This document shows, piece by piece, positions 47,430 to 56,295 of a stretch of DNA of 64,000 nt. Position numbers and translations under genes: made by a program. The stretch is from Photobacterium sp. TY1-4 (GTDB lineage: Bacteria; Pseudomonadota; Gammaproteobacteria; Enterobacterales; Vibrionaceae): assembly GCF_025398175.1 (NCBI RefSeq), contig NZ_CP099734.1, forward strand, positions 2,914,001 to 2,978,000, in the 5' to 3' direction. Positions within the stretch are counted from its first letter, which is position 1, and each line of letters starts with the position of its first letter. The notes under the pieces were generated by a model. It saw only the letters and a program-made list of their open reading frames with translations, searched no databases and was not told the origin of the DNA.

Positions 47430-48152
47430 ATGGCCAAAGGCTTTACATTCAAACAATTTCACATCGATGATTTCGGCTGCGGCATGCCAGTCAGCACCGA
47501 CGGTGTCTTGCTCGGTGCCTGGGCATCGCTGCCGCTCCACGGTCCGCTCCTCGACATCGGCACCGGCAGCGGATTGCTGGCCCTGATGGCCGCCCAGCGC
47601 ACAGCTCACAGCCAAACCCGGATCACGGCTATCGATATCGACCCGCAGGCAGCCCAGGCCGCCAGCAACAACTTCGCCCACTCTCCCTGGGCCGATCGGT
47701 TACACAGCACGGCGCAGGATGTGACGGCCTGGGGCGCGCAGCAACCTGCCGGCAGCTTCGCCGCCATCGTGTGCAATCCGCCCTATTTTAACCATGGCCA
47801 GCAAGCCAGTTGCCCGTCCCGCGCCACTGCCCGCCATACCGAGACCTTAAGCCATGACCGCCTGCTGGCCACCATCCGCCACTTGCTGGAGGAGACCGGC
47901 CAGGCCAGCCTGATTTTACCGGCCTATGAAGGCCGCCAGTTGCTCCGCGAGGCCGAAAGCCACCAGCTGTTCTGCCACCGGATCTGCGAAATCCGCAGCA
48001 CCGAGCGCAAACCCGTCAGCCGCCTGCTGATCGCGCTTTCCCCGGTGCCGACCGCGAGCCCGCCCCCGGTTGAGCACCTGTCCATTCACCACCAAGGGGA
48101 GTATTCGGAAGCTTTCTGCGCGCTGACCCGGGATTTTTACCTCAAGCTGTAA
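47430..48152 (+). CDS. trmN6: tRNA1(Val) (adenine37-N6)-methyltransferase
   Basis: A SAM-dependent enzyme of the YfiC/TrmN6 group that methylates A37 of tRNA-Val(1). The 240-aa protein has GFTFKQFHIDD at the N-terminus, SAM motif I LDIGTGSGLLALMAAQR near residue 45, and the amino-methyltransferase catalytic motif VCNPPYF near residue 115. The C-terminus GEYSEAFCALTRDFYLKL matches E. coli YfiC. The start at 47430 drops 19 unconserved codons from the open frame. It is followed by srmB, the conserved neighbour in vibrios and enterobacteria. Confidence 0.94.
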   Translation: MAKGFTFKQFHIDDFGCGMPVSTDGVLLGAWASLPLHGPLLDIGTGSGLLALMAAQRTAHSQTRITAIDIDPQAAQAASNNFAHSPWADRLHSTAQDVTAWGAQQPAGSFAAIVCNPPYFNHGQQASCPSRATARHTETLSHDRLLATIRHLLEETGQASLILPAYEGRQLLREAESHQLFCHRICEIRSTERKPVSRLLIALSPVPTASPPPVEHLSIHHQGEYSEAFCALTRDFYLKL

Positions 48153-48325
48153 CTGGCGGCGTTACCAGGGCAAATTGGCCCGGCGAAAGTTTTTACCGGG
48201 AAACGGTGATCGGAGCGGCAATAATCTCTATAATGCCGCCCCTTATGTTCCTGCATTTTGGTCATGTGCCGACAGAGCCACCCCGCATGACCGGCGTTCG
48301 TCTTATTCCCGAGGAGAAACGACTG

Positions 48326-49552
48326 GTGAGAGACTTTTCCGAATTAGAGCTAGATAGCGAGCTATTACGCGCGATTGAAAAAATCGGCTACGATCGCCCA
48401 ACCGTGATTCAAGCCCAGGCTATCCCTCATGCCATGGACGGTCGAGATGTACTGGCTTCCGCTCCGACCGGCACCGGAAAGACGGCCGCTTTTCTATTGC
48501 CGATGATCCAGCACCTGCAGGATTTTCCGCGCAAGAAGCCGGGACCGGCCCGGGTACTGGTACTGACGCCGACCCGTGAGCTGGCGATTCAGGTTGCCGA
48601 TCAGGCCCGCGCTCTGGCCCAGTTTACCGACCTGAAAATCTTTACCATCACCGGCGGTATTTCCTACGACGAGCACGCCGAGCTGCTGGGCAAAACTCAG
48701 GATATCGTGGTTGCGACCCCGGGCCGCCTGATGGAGTACATCGAGGCCGAGCGTTTTGACTGCCGGGCCATTGAATGCCTGATCCTCGACGAAGCCGACC
48801 GGATGCTGGATATGGGCTTTGGCAAAACCGTTGAGCGGCTGCATAACGAATGCCGCTGGCGCCGCCAGAGCCTGTTGTTCTCCGCGACTTTAGAAGGCAA
48901 AGGCGTACGCGACTTCTCCCGCACCATTTTGAGTGAGCCGGTTGAAGTCAACGCCGAGCCGCCGCGTCGTGAGCGCAAGAAGATCCACCAAATCTACCAC
49001 CGCTGCGATCAGATGGAACACAAGCTGGCCCTGCTGGAGCACATCCTCAAGCACCAGGCTGAGCGGACGATCATCTTTGTCAAAACCCGTGAGCGCCTGG
49101 CAACCCTGCGCGATCAGCTGGCGGCGATGAAAATCCCATGCTGCTGGATCCAGGGCGAAATGGCCCAGGCATCGCGCAACAACGCCATCAGCCGCTTCCG
49201 GGACGGGACGGTCAACGTGTTGATTGCCACCGATGTCGCCGCCCGCGGGATCGATCTGCCAGACGTCAGCCACGTGATCAACTTCGATATGCCGCGCACT
49301 GCGGATATCTACCTGCATCGGATCGGCCGAACCGCCCGCGCCGGGAAAAAAGGCACCGCGATTTCCCTGATTGAAGCCCACGATCAGTCGATGATTGAGC
49401 GGGTCAGCCGTTACATGAAAGAAGAAGTGCCGGAGCGCTTCATCGAAGGCATGCGCCCGCAGCATAAGAAGCCATCGACGGTGAAAAAGAAGACCAAGAA
49501 AAAAGTCGACAAGAAACCAGCGACGGCGAAAAAGAAAAAAGCCAAGAAGTAA
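48326..49552 (+). CDS. srmB: DEAD-box RNA helicase SrmB
   Basis: An ATP-dependent RNA helicase acting early in 50S subunit assembly. The motifs are in order: Q motif region PTVIQAQAIP, I SAPTGTGKTAAF, Ia PTRELA, II LDEADRML, III SATLEG, IV IIFVKT, V TDVAARGIDLPD and VI HRIGRTARAG. The basic C-terminal tail is rich in Lys. The start is GTG at 48326 (VRDFSELELD), with GAGGAG about 9 nt upstream, aligning with E. coli SrmB; the open frame from 48206 has no similarity before this. 408 aa. Confidence 0.95.
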   Translation: MRDFSELELDSELLRAIEKIGYDRPTVIQAQAIPHAMDGRDVLASAPTGTGKTAAFLLPMIQHLQDFPRKKPGPARVLVLTPTRELAIQVADQARALAQFTDLKIFTITGGISYDEHAELLGKTQDIVVATPGRLMEYIEAERFDCRAIECLILDEADRMLDMGFGKTVERLHNECRWRRQSLLFSATLEGKGVRDFSRTILSEPVEVNAEPPRRERKKIHQIYHRCDQMEHKLALLEHILKHQAERTIIFVKTRERLATLRDQLAAMKIPCCWIQGEMAQASRNNAISRFRDGTVNVLIATDVAARGIDLPDVSHVINFDMPRTADIYLHRIGRTARAGKKGTAISLIEAHDQSMIERVSRYMKEEVPERFIEGMRPQHKKPSTVKKKTKKKVDKKPATAKKKKAKK

Positions 49553-49608
49553 GTCAATGGCTTGAACGGCTTCGCTGTTTCTCAGCGGGCAGCCGCGACA
49601 TAACAAAT

Positions 49609-49634
49609 GGGCCGGTGTTTACCGGCCCGTTTTT
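49609..49634 (+). terminator. srmB terminator
   Basis: GGGCCGGT/ACCGGCCC with loop GTTT, followed by G and seven T. Confidence 0.93.
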
Positions 49635-49655
49635 TTCATCAAGACTCTCGGTCTG

Positions 49656-50429
49656 TTACTGCGCTTCGCGTTTAAACACCAGCTCTTTGGCGGTGGATTC
49701 ATCCGCAGCAAAATAGTACCCGGCCACATCGAACTGCTTGAGTTGCTCAACCGAATCAACCTGGTTGTCGATGATATAACGAGCCATCAGGCCACGGGCT
49801 TTCTTGGCATAGAAACTGATCACCTTGTACTGGCCGTTCTTGCAGTCTTTAAACACCGGGGTGATCATCTCACCGTTGAGTTGCTTGGGCTTGACTGCCT
49901 TGAAATACTCGTTCGATGCCAGGTTCACCAGGATGTTATCACCCTGTGCCGCGAGTGCCTCGTTGAGCATATCCGTAATGATCCCGCCCCAGAACTGATA
50001 CAGATTCGCGCCGCGCGGGTTCGCCAGCTTGGTCCCCATTTCCAGACGGTACGGCTGCATCAGATCGAGCGGGCGCAGCAGCCCGTACAACCCGGACAGC
50101 ATCCGCAGGTGTTGCTGGGCATAGGCAAAATCGGCTTCACTCATGGTCTCGGCATCTAACCCGGTATAGACATCCCCCTTAAACGCCAGGATCGCCTGAC
50201 GGGCGTTGTCCGGAGTAAAGTCCGGCTGCCAGTCCGCAAACCGGGCTGCATTGAGACCGGCAATCTTGTCGCTGACCTTCATCAGGCTCGCGATATCCAT
50301 CGGCGTCAGCTCGCGGCAGACGGCGATCAGTTCAGCGGCATGGTCGGTCAGCGCCGGCTGGGTGTAGGTCTGCGTCGCCAGCGGCGATTCATAATCTAGC
50401 GTTTTGGCGGGTGACACCACAATCAACAT
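49656..50429 (-). CDS. yaaA: peroxide stress protein YaaA
   Basis: A 257-aa protein of the UPF0246/DUF328 family; in E. coli it is OxyR-induced and limits free iron and oxidative DNA damage. The conserved start [16 protein letters not shown] and the core [22 protein letters not shown] are present, with [12 protein letters not shown] and the C-terminal [14 protein letters not shown]. The start at 50429 is chosen from the family N-terminus, with GGGAAGA upstream; the frame is open much further. It lies just downstream of the AGCS symporter, as yaaA-yaaJ do in E. coli. Confidence 0.95.
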   Translation of the reverse strand: MLIVVSPAKTLDYESPLATQTYTQPALTDHAAELIAVCRELTPMDIASLMKVSDKIAGLNAARFADWQPDFTPDNARQAILAFKGDVYTGLDAETMSEADFAYAQQHLRMLSGLYGLLRPLDLMQPYRLEMGTKLANPRGANLYQFWGGIITDMLNEALAAQGDNILVNLASNEYFKAVKPKQLNGEMITPVFKDCKNGQYKVISFYAKKARGLMARYIIDNQVDSVEQLKQFDVAGYYFAADESTAKELVFKREAQ

Positions 50430-50479
50430 AAGCTGTTCTTCCCGTAAAGGTTCATTCCCCAGAAGGGTAACATTGCTAA

Positions 50480-50507
50480 CAAAAAAAACCACGCGATTGT
50501 CGCGTGG
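50480..50507 (-). terminator. AGCS symporter terminator
   Basis: CCACGCGA/TCGCGTGG with loop TTG and an eight-A run at 50481-50488 (U-tract on the minus strand). Confidence 0.92.
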
Positions 50508-50538
50508 CTTTGTCGATTTCTCGGATAGGCAGCAGCGA

Positions 50539-51969
50539 TTAACGCTTGTCTGACTGATCCCAAATCCCTTCTTCCAACTGAGCATGCAGCTCCGGGTAGT
50601 CATTGCTGTCGAAGGTCGGCACCTTGCCCAGGCTCAGCTGCTTGTTGTAATCGCGGGCCAGCTTCACCACCGTGCCCGAGAGCAGCACAATTGCCAGCAG
50701 GTTGATGATCGCCATCATCCCCATCGAGATGTCCGCCATCTTCCACACCGTCGGCAGATCGGCGACCGCACCGAACATCACCATGCCCAGCACCACCATC
50801 CGGAATACCGTCAGGCCGGCCTTGTGGTTATGCTCCAGGAAGATCAGGTTGGTTTCCGCATAAGAATAATTGGCCACCAGCGAGGTAAAGGCAAAGAAGA
50901 AAATCGCCACCGCGATGAACACCGCGCCCCAATCGCCGACCTGGGCGCTCAGGGCGCGCTGGGTCAGTTCGATCCCGGTCACTTCGCCGTGCGGTACATA
51001 CTCTCCCGACATCAGGATAATCGCCACCGTCGCCGAGCAGATCACCAACGTGTCCATAAACACCCCCAGCATCTGTACATAGCCCTGAGACGCCGGATGC
51101 GGCGGGTAAGGCGTGGCCGAAGCCGCGGCATTCGGCGCCGAGCCCATCCCGGCCTCATTGGAAAACAAGCCGCGCTGCAGCCCGTTGATCATCCCCTGGG
51201 CGATCGAGTAGCCCAGCGCGCCCGAAGCCGCTTCCTGCAGGCCAAATGCGCTGCGGAAAATCATCCCCAGGATCTCCGGCAGCTTTTCCAGGTTCATCGC
51301 CATGATGTACAGCGCCAGCAGCAGGTAACACAAGGCCATCGCCGGAACCAGCACTTCAGCCGTACGGGCAATGGCGCGCATGCCGCCAAAAATAATCACC
51401 CCGGCCATCATCACCAGGCCAACCCCGACATAAGTCGGATTCCAGCCAAACGCCACGTTCATCGCCTGGGTGATCGAATTGGCCTGAACGGAATTAAACA
51501 CCAGGCCGAAAGCAATGATCAGACAAACGGAAAACACCACGCCCATCCACCGCATTCCCAGCCCTTTTTCCATGTAATAAGCCGGGCCACCACGATAGTT
51601 GCCATCGTCATCACGGGTCTTGTACAACTGAGCCAGGGCACTCTCGGCAAATGCCGTCGCCATACCCAGCATAGCAATCAGCCACATCCAGAAAATCGCC
51701 CCCGGTCCGCCGAACGTCAGGGCCACCGCGACCCCGGCCATGTTCCCGGTGCCGACCCGGGCCGCCAGGCTGGTACACAGAGCCTGGAAAGAAGAGATCC
51801 CAGCCGGATCGGACTTCCGGCTGTTTTTCATCACACTGAACATATGGCCAAAATGGCGAAACTGAATAAAGCCCAGGCGATAGGTAAAGAAAACCCCGAC
51901 GCCAATCAGCAGATAAATGAGCACGGAGCCCCATAACAGATCGTTGATAAAATTAATCTGGCTTGACAC
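50539..51969 (-). CDS. alanine/glycine:cation symporter (AGCS family, YaaJ/AlsT-like)
   Basis: A 476-aa sodium-coupled transporter with about 11 helices. The family signatures [20 protein letters not shown] and [13 protein letters not shown] are present. So are [12 protein letters not shown] and the [19 protein letters not shown] signature in the middle. The substrate is probably alanine or glycine. The start is GTG at 51969, with AAGGGG about 6 nt upstream. The neighbour yaaA and its order match the E. coli yaaA-yaaJ pair. No glycine riboswitch was found upstream, although other vibrio AGCS genes have one. Confidence 0.93.
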   Translation of the reverse strand: MSSQINFINDLLWGSVLIYLLIGVGVFFTYRLGFIQFRHFGHMFSVMKNSRKSDPAGISSFQALCTSLAARVGTGNMAGVAVALTFGGPGAIFWMWLIAMLGMATAFAESALAQLYKTRDDDGNYRGGPAYYMEKGLGMRWMGVVFSVCLIIAFGLVFNSVQANSITQAMNVAFGWNPTYVGVGLVMMAGVIIFGGMRAIARTAEVLVPAMALCYLLLALYIMAMNLEKLPEILGMIFRSAFGLQEAASGALGYSIAQGMINGLQRGLFSNEAGMGSAPNAAASATPYPPHPASQGYVQMLGVFMDTLVICSATVAIILMSGEYVPHGEVTGIELTQRALSAQVGDWGAVFIAVAIFFFAFTSLVANYSYAETNLIFLEHNHKAGLTVFRMVVLGMVMFGAVADLPTVWKMADISMGMMAIINLLAIVLLSGTVVKLARDYNKQLSLGKVPTFDSNDYPELHAQLEEGIWDQSDKR

Positions 51970-52466
51970 ATCTACCCCTTGAAAATCATCAAAAACAAGT
52001 CCAGCCCGTCATCACGTTCGTGCACAGGTCGGATCCTTAAAAACGGGTTGCTTGGCACAACCATTCTCATTGCTATTTTGTTTTATAGTGCTAAGACAGG
52101 CAGGTGCTATCGCAGACGGCAGCACGGCCTGAACGCAGCGACCGGATGTGAGAACCATCCACGGCGCTTGCTGCAGGTGGCGCAGGATCATGCAAAGAAC
52201 GCCGGCAAAAATCAATATGCTCACTAAGAATATGTGCCCAACGCCCTCTCAACAGCCAATCACAACACTCTGACGGTCAGTCCGGCCCGCCGATCCTGAC
52301 GGCAATTGCTGCGCAAACTGAATACATTTCAGTCAAGTTGATCCAAGTTGCGATCATCTGCACATAAAAATTTCATCAATGAGTAACATTTGCGAAACAT
52401 GGTAATTTTATTTTTAGCTTCAGTATGATATTTAACTTAGACCAACCTGTAAGAAAGAGGTGCTTT
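51970..52466. other. region between the AGCS symporter and the DUF3545-like gene
   Basis: About 500 bp with no gene supported. There is a GC-richer part (52100-52330) with small inverted repeats such as GTGCT/AGCAC near 52100-52125. It is AT-rich just before 52467. The conserved elements of a glycine riboswitch were looked for and not found. Confidence 0.45.
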
Positions 52467-52646
52467 ATGGATAGCTATGCATTCGATGACATTCTTGCAA
52501 CAGACACGCCGCGTCGTGCGGGCCGCAGCAAGCCGGTGAAGCGAAAGTGGCGTGAGATTGAAGCGCTCAAGGACAAACAGCGGCTTCGCAAAGAGTTGGC
52601 AGAAATTGATATGTTCCGTGACTATGCCGACGAGATTGATTTCTAA
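52467..52646 (+). CDS. small acidic/basic protein, DUF3545-like
   Basis: A 59-aa cytoplasmic protein with an acidic start (MDSYAFDDILATD), a very basic middle (RRAGRSKPVKRKWREIEALK) and an acidic, probably helical end (DMFRDYADEIDF). The start at 52467 has AGAGGTG about 7 nt upstream. Vibrionaceae carry a family of about 60-aa proteins (DUF3545) with the same KRKWREIEA core, which this appears to be; the assignment is from memory of the motif. Function unknown. A possible terminator follows. Confidence 0.65.
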   Translation: MDSYAFDDILATDTPRRAGRSKPVKRKWREIEALKDKQRLRKELAEIDMFRDYADEIDF

Positions 52647-52685
52647 AAACGATTCATTTCCAACATCATGCCCAGATAACGTCAC

Positions 52686-52712
52686 GCGCCGGTACGACGC
52701 CGGCACGTTTTG
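52686..52712 (+). terminator. possible terminator of the DUF3545-like gene
   Basis: GCGCCGG/CCGGCAC (one G-T-type pair) with loop TACGACG, followed by GTTTTG. Confidence 0.5.
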
Positions 52713-52761
52713 ACGCCTAGTGACGGTTCCTTCCTGTCCTGTTGTGCCCAGTCGCACGGAC

Positions 52762-53295
52762 TCAGGCATTCAACCGTTCTGCCAGCGAACGATAGCGCTC
52801 CGAGACCTGATCGCCGAACAGCGGATCACACATACATTCCTCATACTGTGCCGAGACATTGACCCAATCCTCTGCCGTAAACGTATTGCGGATCAGCGGA
52901 AAGATATATTTCTCCTCAAATTCCAGGTGTGCTTTTTGCCGGCTGACGAACGTGTTGAGCTTGGCTGCAAACACGTCAAGCGGGATCACCGCATCCATCA
53001 GGATCATATCCACCGTTTCCGAAAACTCCTGCGTCAGCTTGGCCAACGCCACGTGCTCAGCTTCAAGATCATTCATCCCACGACTGTCAGCATAATGGGA
53101 CTGGTAATAGTGGTACAGCACGTCTTCTTTCGGATGGTGGCAACACTCAGCATGTTTTTGCAGGTATTCCACAATATCTTTGATCAACTGATAATCCACG
53201 TCCTTGCCTTGCTGAATGGCCACCAGCTTGCGCTGCAGGATGTTCAGCAGCCGGATGATGTAGCCATGCTCGGTGTGAATACTTTCCAGCATCAT
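52762..53295 (-). CDS. hemerythrin-like (HHE) domain protein
   Basis: A 177-aa four-helix-bundle protein. The likely di-iron ligands are visible in order: His near residue 9 (EHGYIIRLL), His in CCHHPKEDVLYHYY (His-x3-Glu type), His in EAEHVALAKL, and HLEFEEKYIFPL near residue 145. Proteins of this type bind oxygen or NO, or repair iron centres; no specific role can be assigned. GGAGGG lies 8 nt before the start. It is a monocistronic minus-strand gene between the DUF3545-like gene and ung. Confidence 0.85.
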   Translation of the reverse strand: MMLESIHTEHGYIIRLLNILQRKLVAIQQGKDVDYQLIKDIVEYLQKHAECCHHPKEDVLYHYYQSHYADSRGMNDLEAEHVALAKLTQEFSETVDMILMDAVIPLDVFAAKLNTFVSRQKAHLEFEEKYIFPLIRNTFTAEDWVNVSAQYEECMCDPLFGDQVSERYRSLAERLNA

Positions 53296-53415
53296 TATCG
53301 TTCCCTCCCAAGATACTTCTCCTCATCATCTTTTGAGTGTAAGCCCTGGAAACCGATAATGCCTTGATCTTGATTATTTAATAACCAACTTATCCGAAAT
53401 GGACATACACCCGAC

Positions 53416-54087
53416 TCACGCCGTCCCGCTCAGCGCCCAGTGGATTTCCGGTTTGTGCATCTGCCGTAACAGTGCATTGGCCTTCGAGAAATGCTGACAG
53501 CCGAAAAAGCCGCGATAGGCCGACAACGGAGACGGATGCGCCGAGGTCAGCACGTGGTGCTTGTCACGGTTAATTTTCTTGCCTTTCTTCTGGGCATGGC
53601 TGCCCCACAGTAGAAACACCACGCCCTCAAGCTGCTGATCGAGCGCTTCAATGATCCGATCAGTGAAGGTTTCCCAACCCAGCTTGGCATGGGAGTGCGC
53701 CTTGCCCTGCTCTACCGTCAGCACCGTGTTGAGCAGCAACACCCCCTGCTCGGCCCAGTGGGTCAGACAGCCGTGCTGCGGGATCTCAAACCCCGGAATA
53801 TCGGTCGCCAACTCTTTATACATATTGGCCAGGGACGGTGGCGGCTTTACCCCGGGCTTGACCGAAAAACTCAGCCCGTGTGCCTGATCCGGCCCGTGAT
53901 AGGGGTCTTGTCCTAAAATCACCACTTTCACCTGAGACAACGGGGTCAGGTCAAACGCTCGATAGACTTCCGACTCCGGCGGATAAATGGCTTTGCCTGC
54001 CGCACGTTCATCTGCCAGCGTCTGCGTCAGTTGCTGAAAATAAGGCTCCGCCTGCTCGCGGGTAAGAATGTCCTGCCAGCTCATCAT
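53416..54087 (-). CDS. ung: uracil-DNA glycosylase
   Basis: Removes uracil from DNA to start base excision repair. The 223-aa family-1 enzyme has the catalytic [18 protein letters not shown] motif (activating Asp), the [15 protein letters not shown] segment, and the [17 protein letters not shown] minor-groove loop with catalytic His. There are two ATG codons at the start (MMSWQ); the first is used. It lies near nfo, another base-excision enzyme. Confidence 0.97.
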   Translation of the reverse strand: MMSWQDILTREQAEPYFQQLTQTLADERAAGKAIYPPESEVYRAFDLTPLSQVKVVILGQDPYHGPDQAHGLSFSVKPGVKPPPSLANMYKELATDIPGFEIPQHGCLTHWAEQGVLLLNTVLTVEQGKAHSHAKLGWETFTDRIIEALDQQLEGVVFLLWGSHAQKKGKKINRDKHHVLTSAHPSPLSAYRGFFGCQHFSKANALLRQMHKPEIHWALSGTA

Positions 54088-54182
54088 AAGGCTGTGGTGA
54101 CTCCTGAAAATTCACTCAAACGCCTATTTTAGAGCGCTTTCGGACAAGAAGATACAGCCACCAAGCACCGGACTAAGCCCAG

Positions 54183-54217
54183 ACCCGGGCCGGGTCCACG
54201 TCAAGCCCGGGCCGGGT
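54183..54217. repeat. paired GC-rich near-palindromic repeats
   Basis: ACCCGGGCCGGGT (54183-54195) and GCCCGGGCCGGGT (54205-54217): 12 of 13 bases identical, each nearly self-complementary, 22 bp apart (two helical turns). Confidence 0.8.
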
Positions 54218-54472
54218 TGAACTCTTATGGTTCGACCGGCGGGACAGTCCGGCGCTGTGGCGTTCGCCAATGCCCGCGCCCCTGTACCGGACGATTTGCC
54301 TGAGGAAAACGAATGGAATGATAAGTGCCTGATTCTGTCGCCATCGCTGCTGCCGCCTCTGTGAGATGTTCAAAGCAACCCATGAAAAATGTATGCCACG
54401 ATAGCGATCGGGACAAAAATACAATAAAATCAAACAATTAAAGACCATACTCTCTTGTAGTTCTCCCTCAAG

Positions 54473-54510
54473 CCGCACCGGTTTGATACATCTGCGCCAA
54501 GCCGGTGCGG
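54473..54510 (-). terminator. hairpin downstream of nfo
   Basis: CCGCACCGG/CCGGTGCGG, 9 bp perfect, 20-nt loop, just past the nfo stop. There is no T-run, so termination is uncertain. Confidence 0.45.
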
Positions 54511-54516
54511 GCAGGA

Positions 54517-55371
54517 TCAGGCCATTTCGGCTGCAGCAAAGCGACGCAACGTCGCAATTTCTTCAGCCCAGCGCTCAGGCTGGATGGTTTCCAGCACCAG
54601 CGGGATGTCATCAAATCGGCTGTCTTGCATCAGGTAGCGGAAACATTCCCAGCCAATTTCCCCCTTGCCGAGGCACTGGTGGCGGTCAATCCGGCTGCCG
54701 AGTCCACCTTTGGAGTCATTGAGATGCATGCCCCGCAAGTATTGCATCCCCACCACCTGATCGAATTCCGCAAACGTGGCTGCTGTTGCGGCTTCGGTTC
54801 GTAAATCGTAGCCGGCCGCAAAGGTATGGCAGGTATCGATACATACCCCGACCCGGGATTGATCCTCGACCTGCTCGATAATGGCGGCCAGGTGTTCAAA
54901 GCGCCAGCCCAGGTTGGTGCCCTGCCCGGCCGTATTCTCAATCACAGCGACCACATCCGGCACAGCGGCATGCGCAACATTGATCGACTCGGCGATCAGC
55001 GCCAGGCACGCCTGCTCCGAGATCTGCTTCAGATGGCTACCCGGATGGAAATTCAGCAAAGTCAGCCCCAACTGCTGACAGCGCTGCATTTCGTCAATGA
55101 ATGCCTGGCGCGATTTCTCCAGCTTCTCCGCCTCAGGGGCGCCGAGATTAATCAGGTAAGAGTCATGCGGCAGAATCATTTCCGGCCGAAAGCCATATTG
55201 GCGACAGCGGGCTTTGAAGGCATCAATCACATCCGCCGTCAGCGGCTTGGCAACCCACTGGCGTTGGTTTTTGGTAAACAGGGCAAAGGCATTGGCCCCG
55301 ATTTGGGCCGCATTCTGCGGCGCATTGAACACGCCGCCCGCGGCGGAAACATGTGCTCCAATAAACTTCAT
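54517..55371 (-). CDS. nfo: endonuclease IV (AP endonuclease)
   Basis: A zinc-dependent AP endonuclease of base excision repair. The 284-aa TIM barrel shows the metal-ligand motifs [23 protein letters not shown] (Glu), [16 protein letters not shown] (Asp and His), [18 protein letters not shown] and VLETIQP. The start at 55371 ([13 protein letters not shown]) is set by family similarity and AAGGAG upstream; 14 upstream codons are unconserved. It is divergent from grcA. Confidence 0.97.
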   Translation of the reverse strand: MKFIGAHVSAAGGVFNAPQNAAQIGANAFALFTKNQRQWVAKPLTADVIDAFKARCRQYGFRPEMILPHDSYLINLGAPEAEKLEKSRQAFIDEMQRCQQLGLTLLNFHPGSHLKQISEQACLALIAESINVAHAAVPDVVAVIENTAGQGTNLGWRFEHLAAIIEQVEDQSRVGVCIDTCHTFAAGYDLRTEAATAATFAEFDQVVGMQYLRGMHLNDSKGGLGSRIDRHQCLGKGEIGWECFRYLMQDSRFDDIPLVLETIQPERWAEEIATLRRFAAAEMA

Positions 55372-55523
55372 GGTGCTCCTTTGTCGACAAGTTCCCCTGC
55401 CGGAGGCCGCCACGGCTCAAGCCGCAGGACCTTAAAATGTAGTAAAATTACCAAAATATCGGATTTTGATTAAACGCTGAATTTATACATAAACCCAATA
55501 AATATATCTAAATTAATAATTTA

Positions 55524-55537
55524 TTGACCAAACTCAA
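55524..55537 (+). promoter_or_regulatory. upstream FNR-like site of grcA
   Basis: TTGACCAAACTCAA, 8 of 10 to TTGAT-N4-ATCAA. Its centre is exactly 53 bp upstream of the main FNR site, the same spacing as the -40.5/-93.5 pair of E. coli yfiD (grcA). Confidence 0.65.
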
Positions 55538-55576
55538 AATAAAACCACTTTTTAAATATGGGTTTATTTTTGTAAA

Positions 55577-55590
55577 TTGATCCAAATCAA
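55577..55590 (+). promoter_or_regulatory. FNR site of grcA
   Basis: TTGATCCAAATCAA, a perfect FNR consensus. A -10-like TATATT (55615-55620) follows at the distance expected for a class II FNR-activated promoter. Confidence 0.9.
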
Positions 55591-55677
55591 CGACAGCATA
55601 TCGCAAACCGGTTATATATTACCCAGCTCGACACCGAAATCGAAATAATTAAACGACATCCTGCGGAGGCGTAAGTC

Positions 55678-56055
55678 ATGATCACTGGTATTCAAATTAC
55701 AAAAGCAGCAAACGACGATCTACTCAACTCGATCTGGCTACTCGATACAGAAAACAATGAAGCGCGTTGCGTTGCAGCGAAAGCTGGTTACGAAGCAGAC
55801 CAGGTTATCCCTGCTGCTGATCTGGGCGAATATGAGTTCCGTGAAGTGGCTATCGAAGCGCCGACGAAGATTGAAGGCGGCCAGCACCTGAACGTGAATG
55901 TGCTCAAGCGCGAAACTCTGGAAGATGCGGCCAAGCACCCGGAAAAATACCCACAACTGACCATCCGCGTTTCCGGCTACGCCGTTCGCTTTAACTCACT
56001 GACCCGTGAGCAGCAGCAGGACGTGATTGCCCGTACCTTCACCAACAGCCTGTAA
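55678..56055 (+). CDS. grcA: autonomous glycyl radical cofactor GrcA (YfiD)
   Basis: A 125-aa spare glycyl-radical domain that restores oxygen-damaged pyruvate formate-lyase. The radical loop [20 protein letters not shown] has the radical Gly at residue 100, followed by IARTFT. It matches E. coli YfiD (127 aa). GCGGAGG lies about 8 nt upstream. The two FNR sites upstream show anaerobic or microaerobic control. It is divergent from nfo and convergent with thrC. Confidence 0.97.
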   Translation: MITGIQITKAANDDLLNSIWLLDTENNEARCVAAKAGYEADQVIPAADLGEYEFREVAIEAPTKIEGGQHLNVNVLKRETLEDAAKHPEKYPQLTIRVSGYAVRFNSLTREQQQDVIARTFTNSL

Positions 56056-56070
56056 TTTCCGGCAAAAGCA

Positions 56071-56097
56071 GATCGTAGAAAACGGATCGTAGAAAAA
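56071..56097. repeat. short direct repeat after grcA
   Basis: GATCGTAGAAAA occurs twice in tandem within the grcA 3' untranslated region, then a partial third GATC. Confidence 0.6.
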
Positions 56098-56104
56098 CAG
56101 ATCA

Positions 56105-56131
56105 ACAACGGCGCCCGAGGGTGCCGTTTTT
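56105..56131 (+). terminator. grcA terminator
   Basis: AACGGCGCCC/GGGTGCCGTT (one G-T pair) followed by TTT, 50 nt after the stop. Confidence 0.85.
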
Positions 56132-56204
56132 GGTTGGCGGCAGGTTGACGCTCCGGATCATACGAAGCCCTCTCACCGCGATCCAATGTCACCTGAGCAC
56201 AAAC

Positions 56205-56242
56205 AAAAACACCAGCCGGAACCAACCGACTGGTGTTTTTTC
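56205..56242. terminator. thr operon terminator
   Basis: ACACCAG/CTGGTGT with inner CGG/CCG pairing, and A and T runs at the two ends. It terminates thrC (minus) and may act on both strands. Confidence 0.85.
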
Positions 56243-56295
56243 AGTTCTGCTCAAGGAAGTTCCCCAAGCTCAAGCCTGATTCAAAGCCGTTTCAG

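Larger units (their letters stand above)
54088..54516. other. ung-nfo intergenic region with GC-rich repeats
   Basis: About 430 bp with no credible gene. It contains the paired GC-rich repeats at 54183-54217, a second GC-rich palindromic area around 54235-54300, and the hairpin at 54473-54510 next to nfo. The short frames here lack ribosome sites and similarity. Confidence 0.5.

Noticed and set aside
50584..51936. A 450-codon open frame antisense to the AGCS symporter
   Set aside because: His/Gln/Arg-rich low-complexity translation typical of a shadow frame opposite a membrane protein; no start signal.
51979..52227. Pair of overlapping 70-80 codon frames between the symporter and the DUF3545-like gene
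   Set aside because: No ribosome sites, no similarity, and both strands equally open.
51970..52440. Glycine riboswitch upstream of the AGCS symporter
   Set aside because: Expected from other vibrios, but the conserved core elements of the aptamer were not found on the minus strand.
54173..54478. Overlapping short frames between ung and nfo
   Set aside because: They run through palindromic repeats and lack initiation signals; explained by GC-rich DNA.
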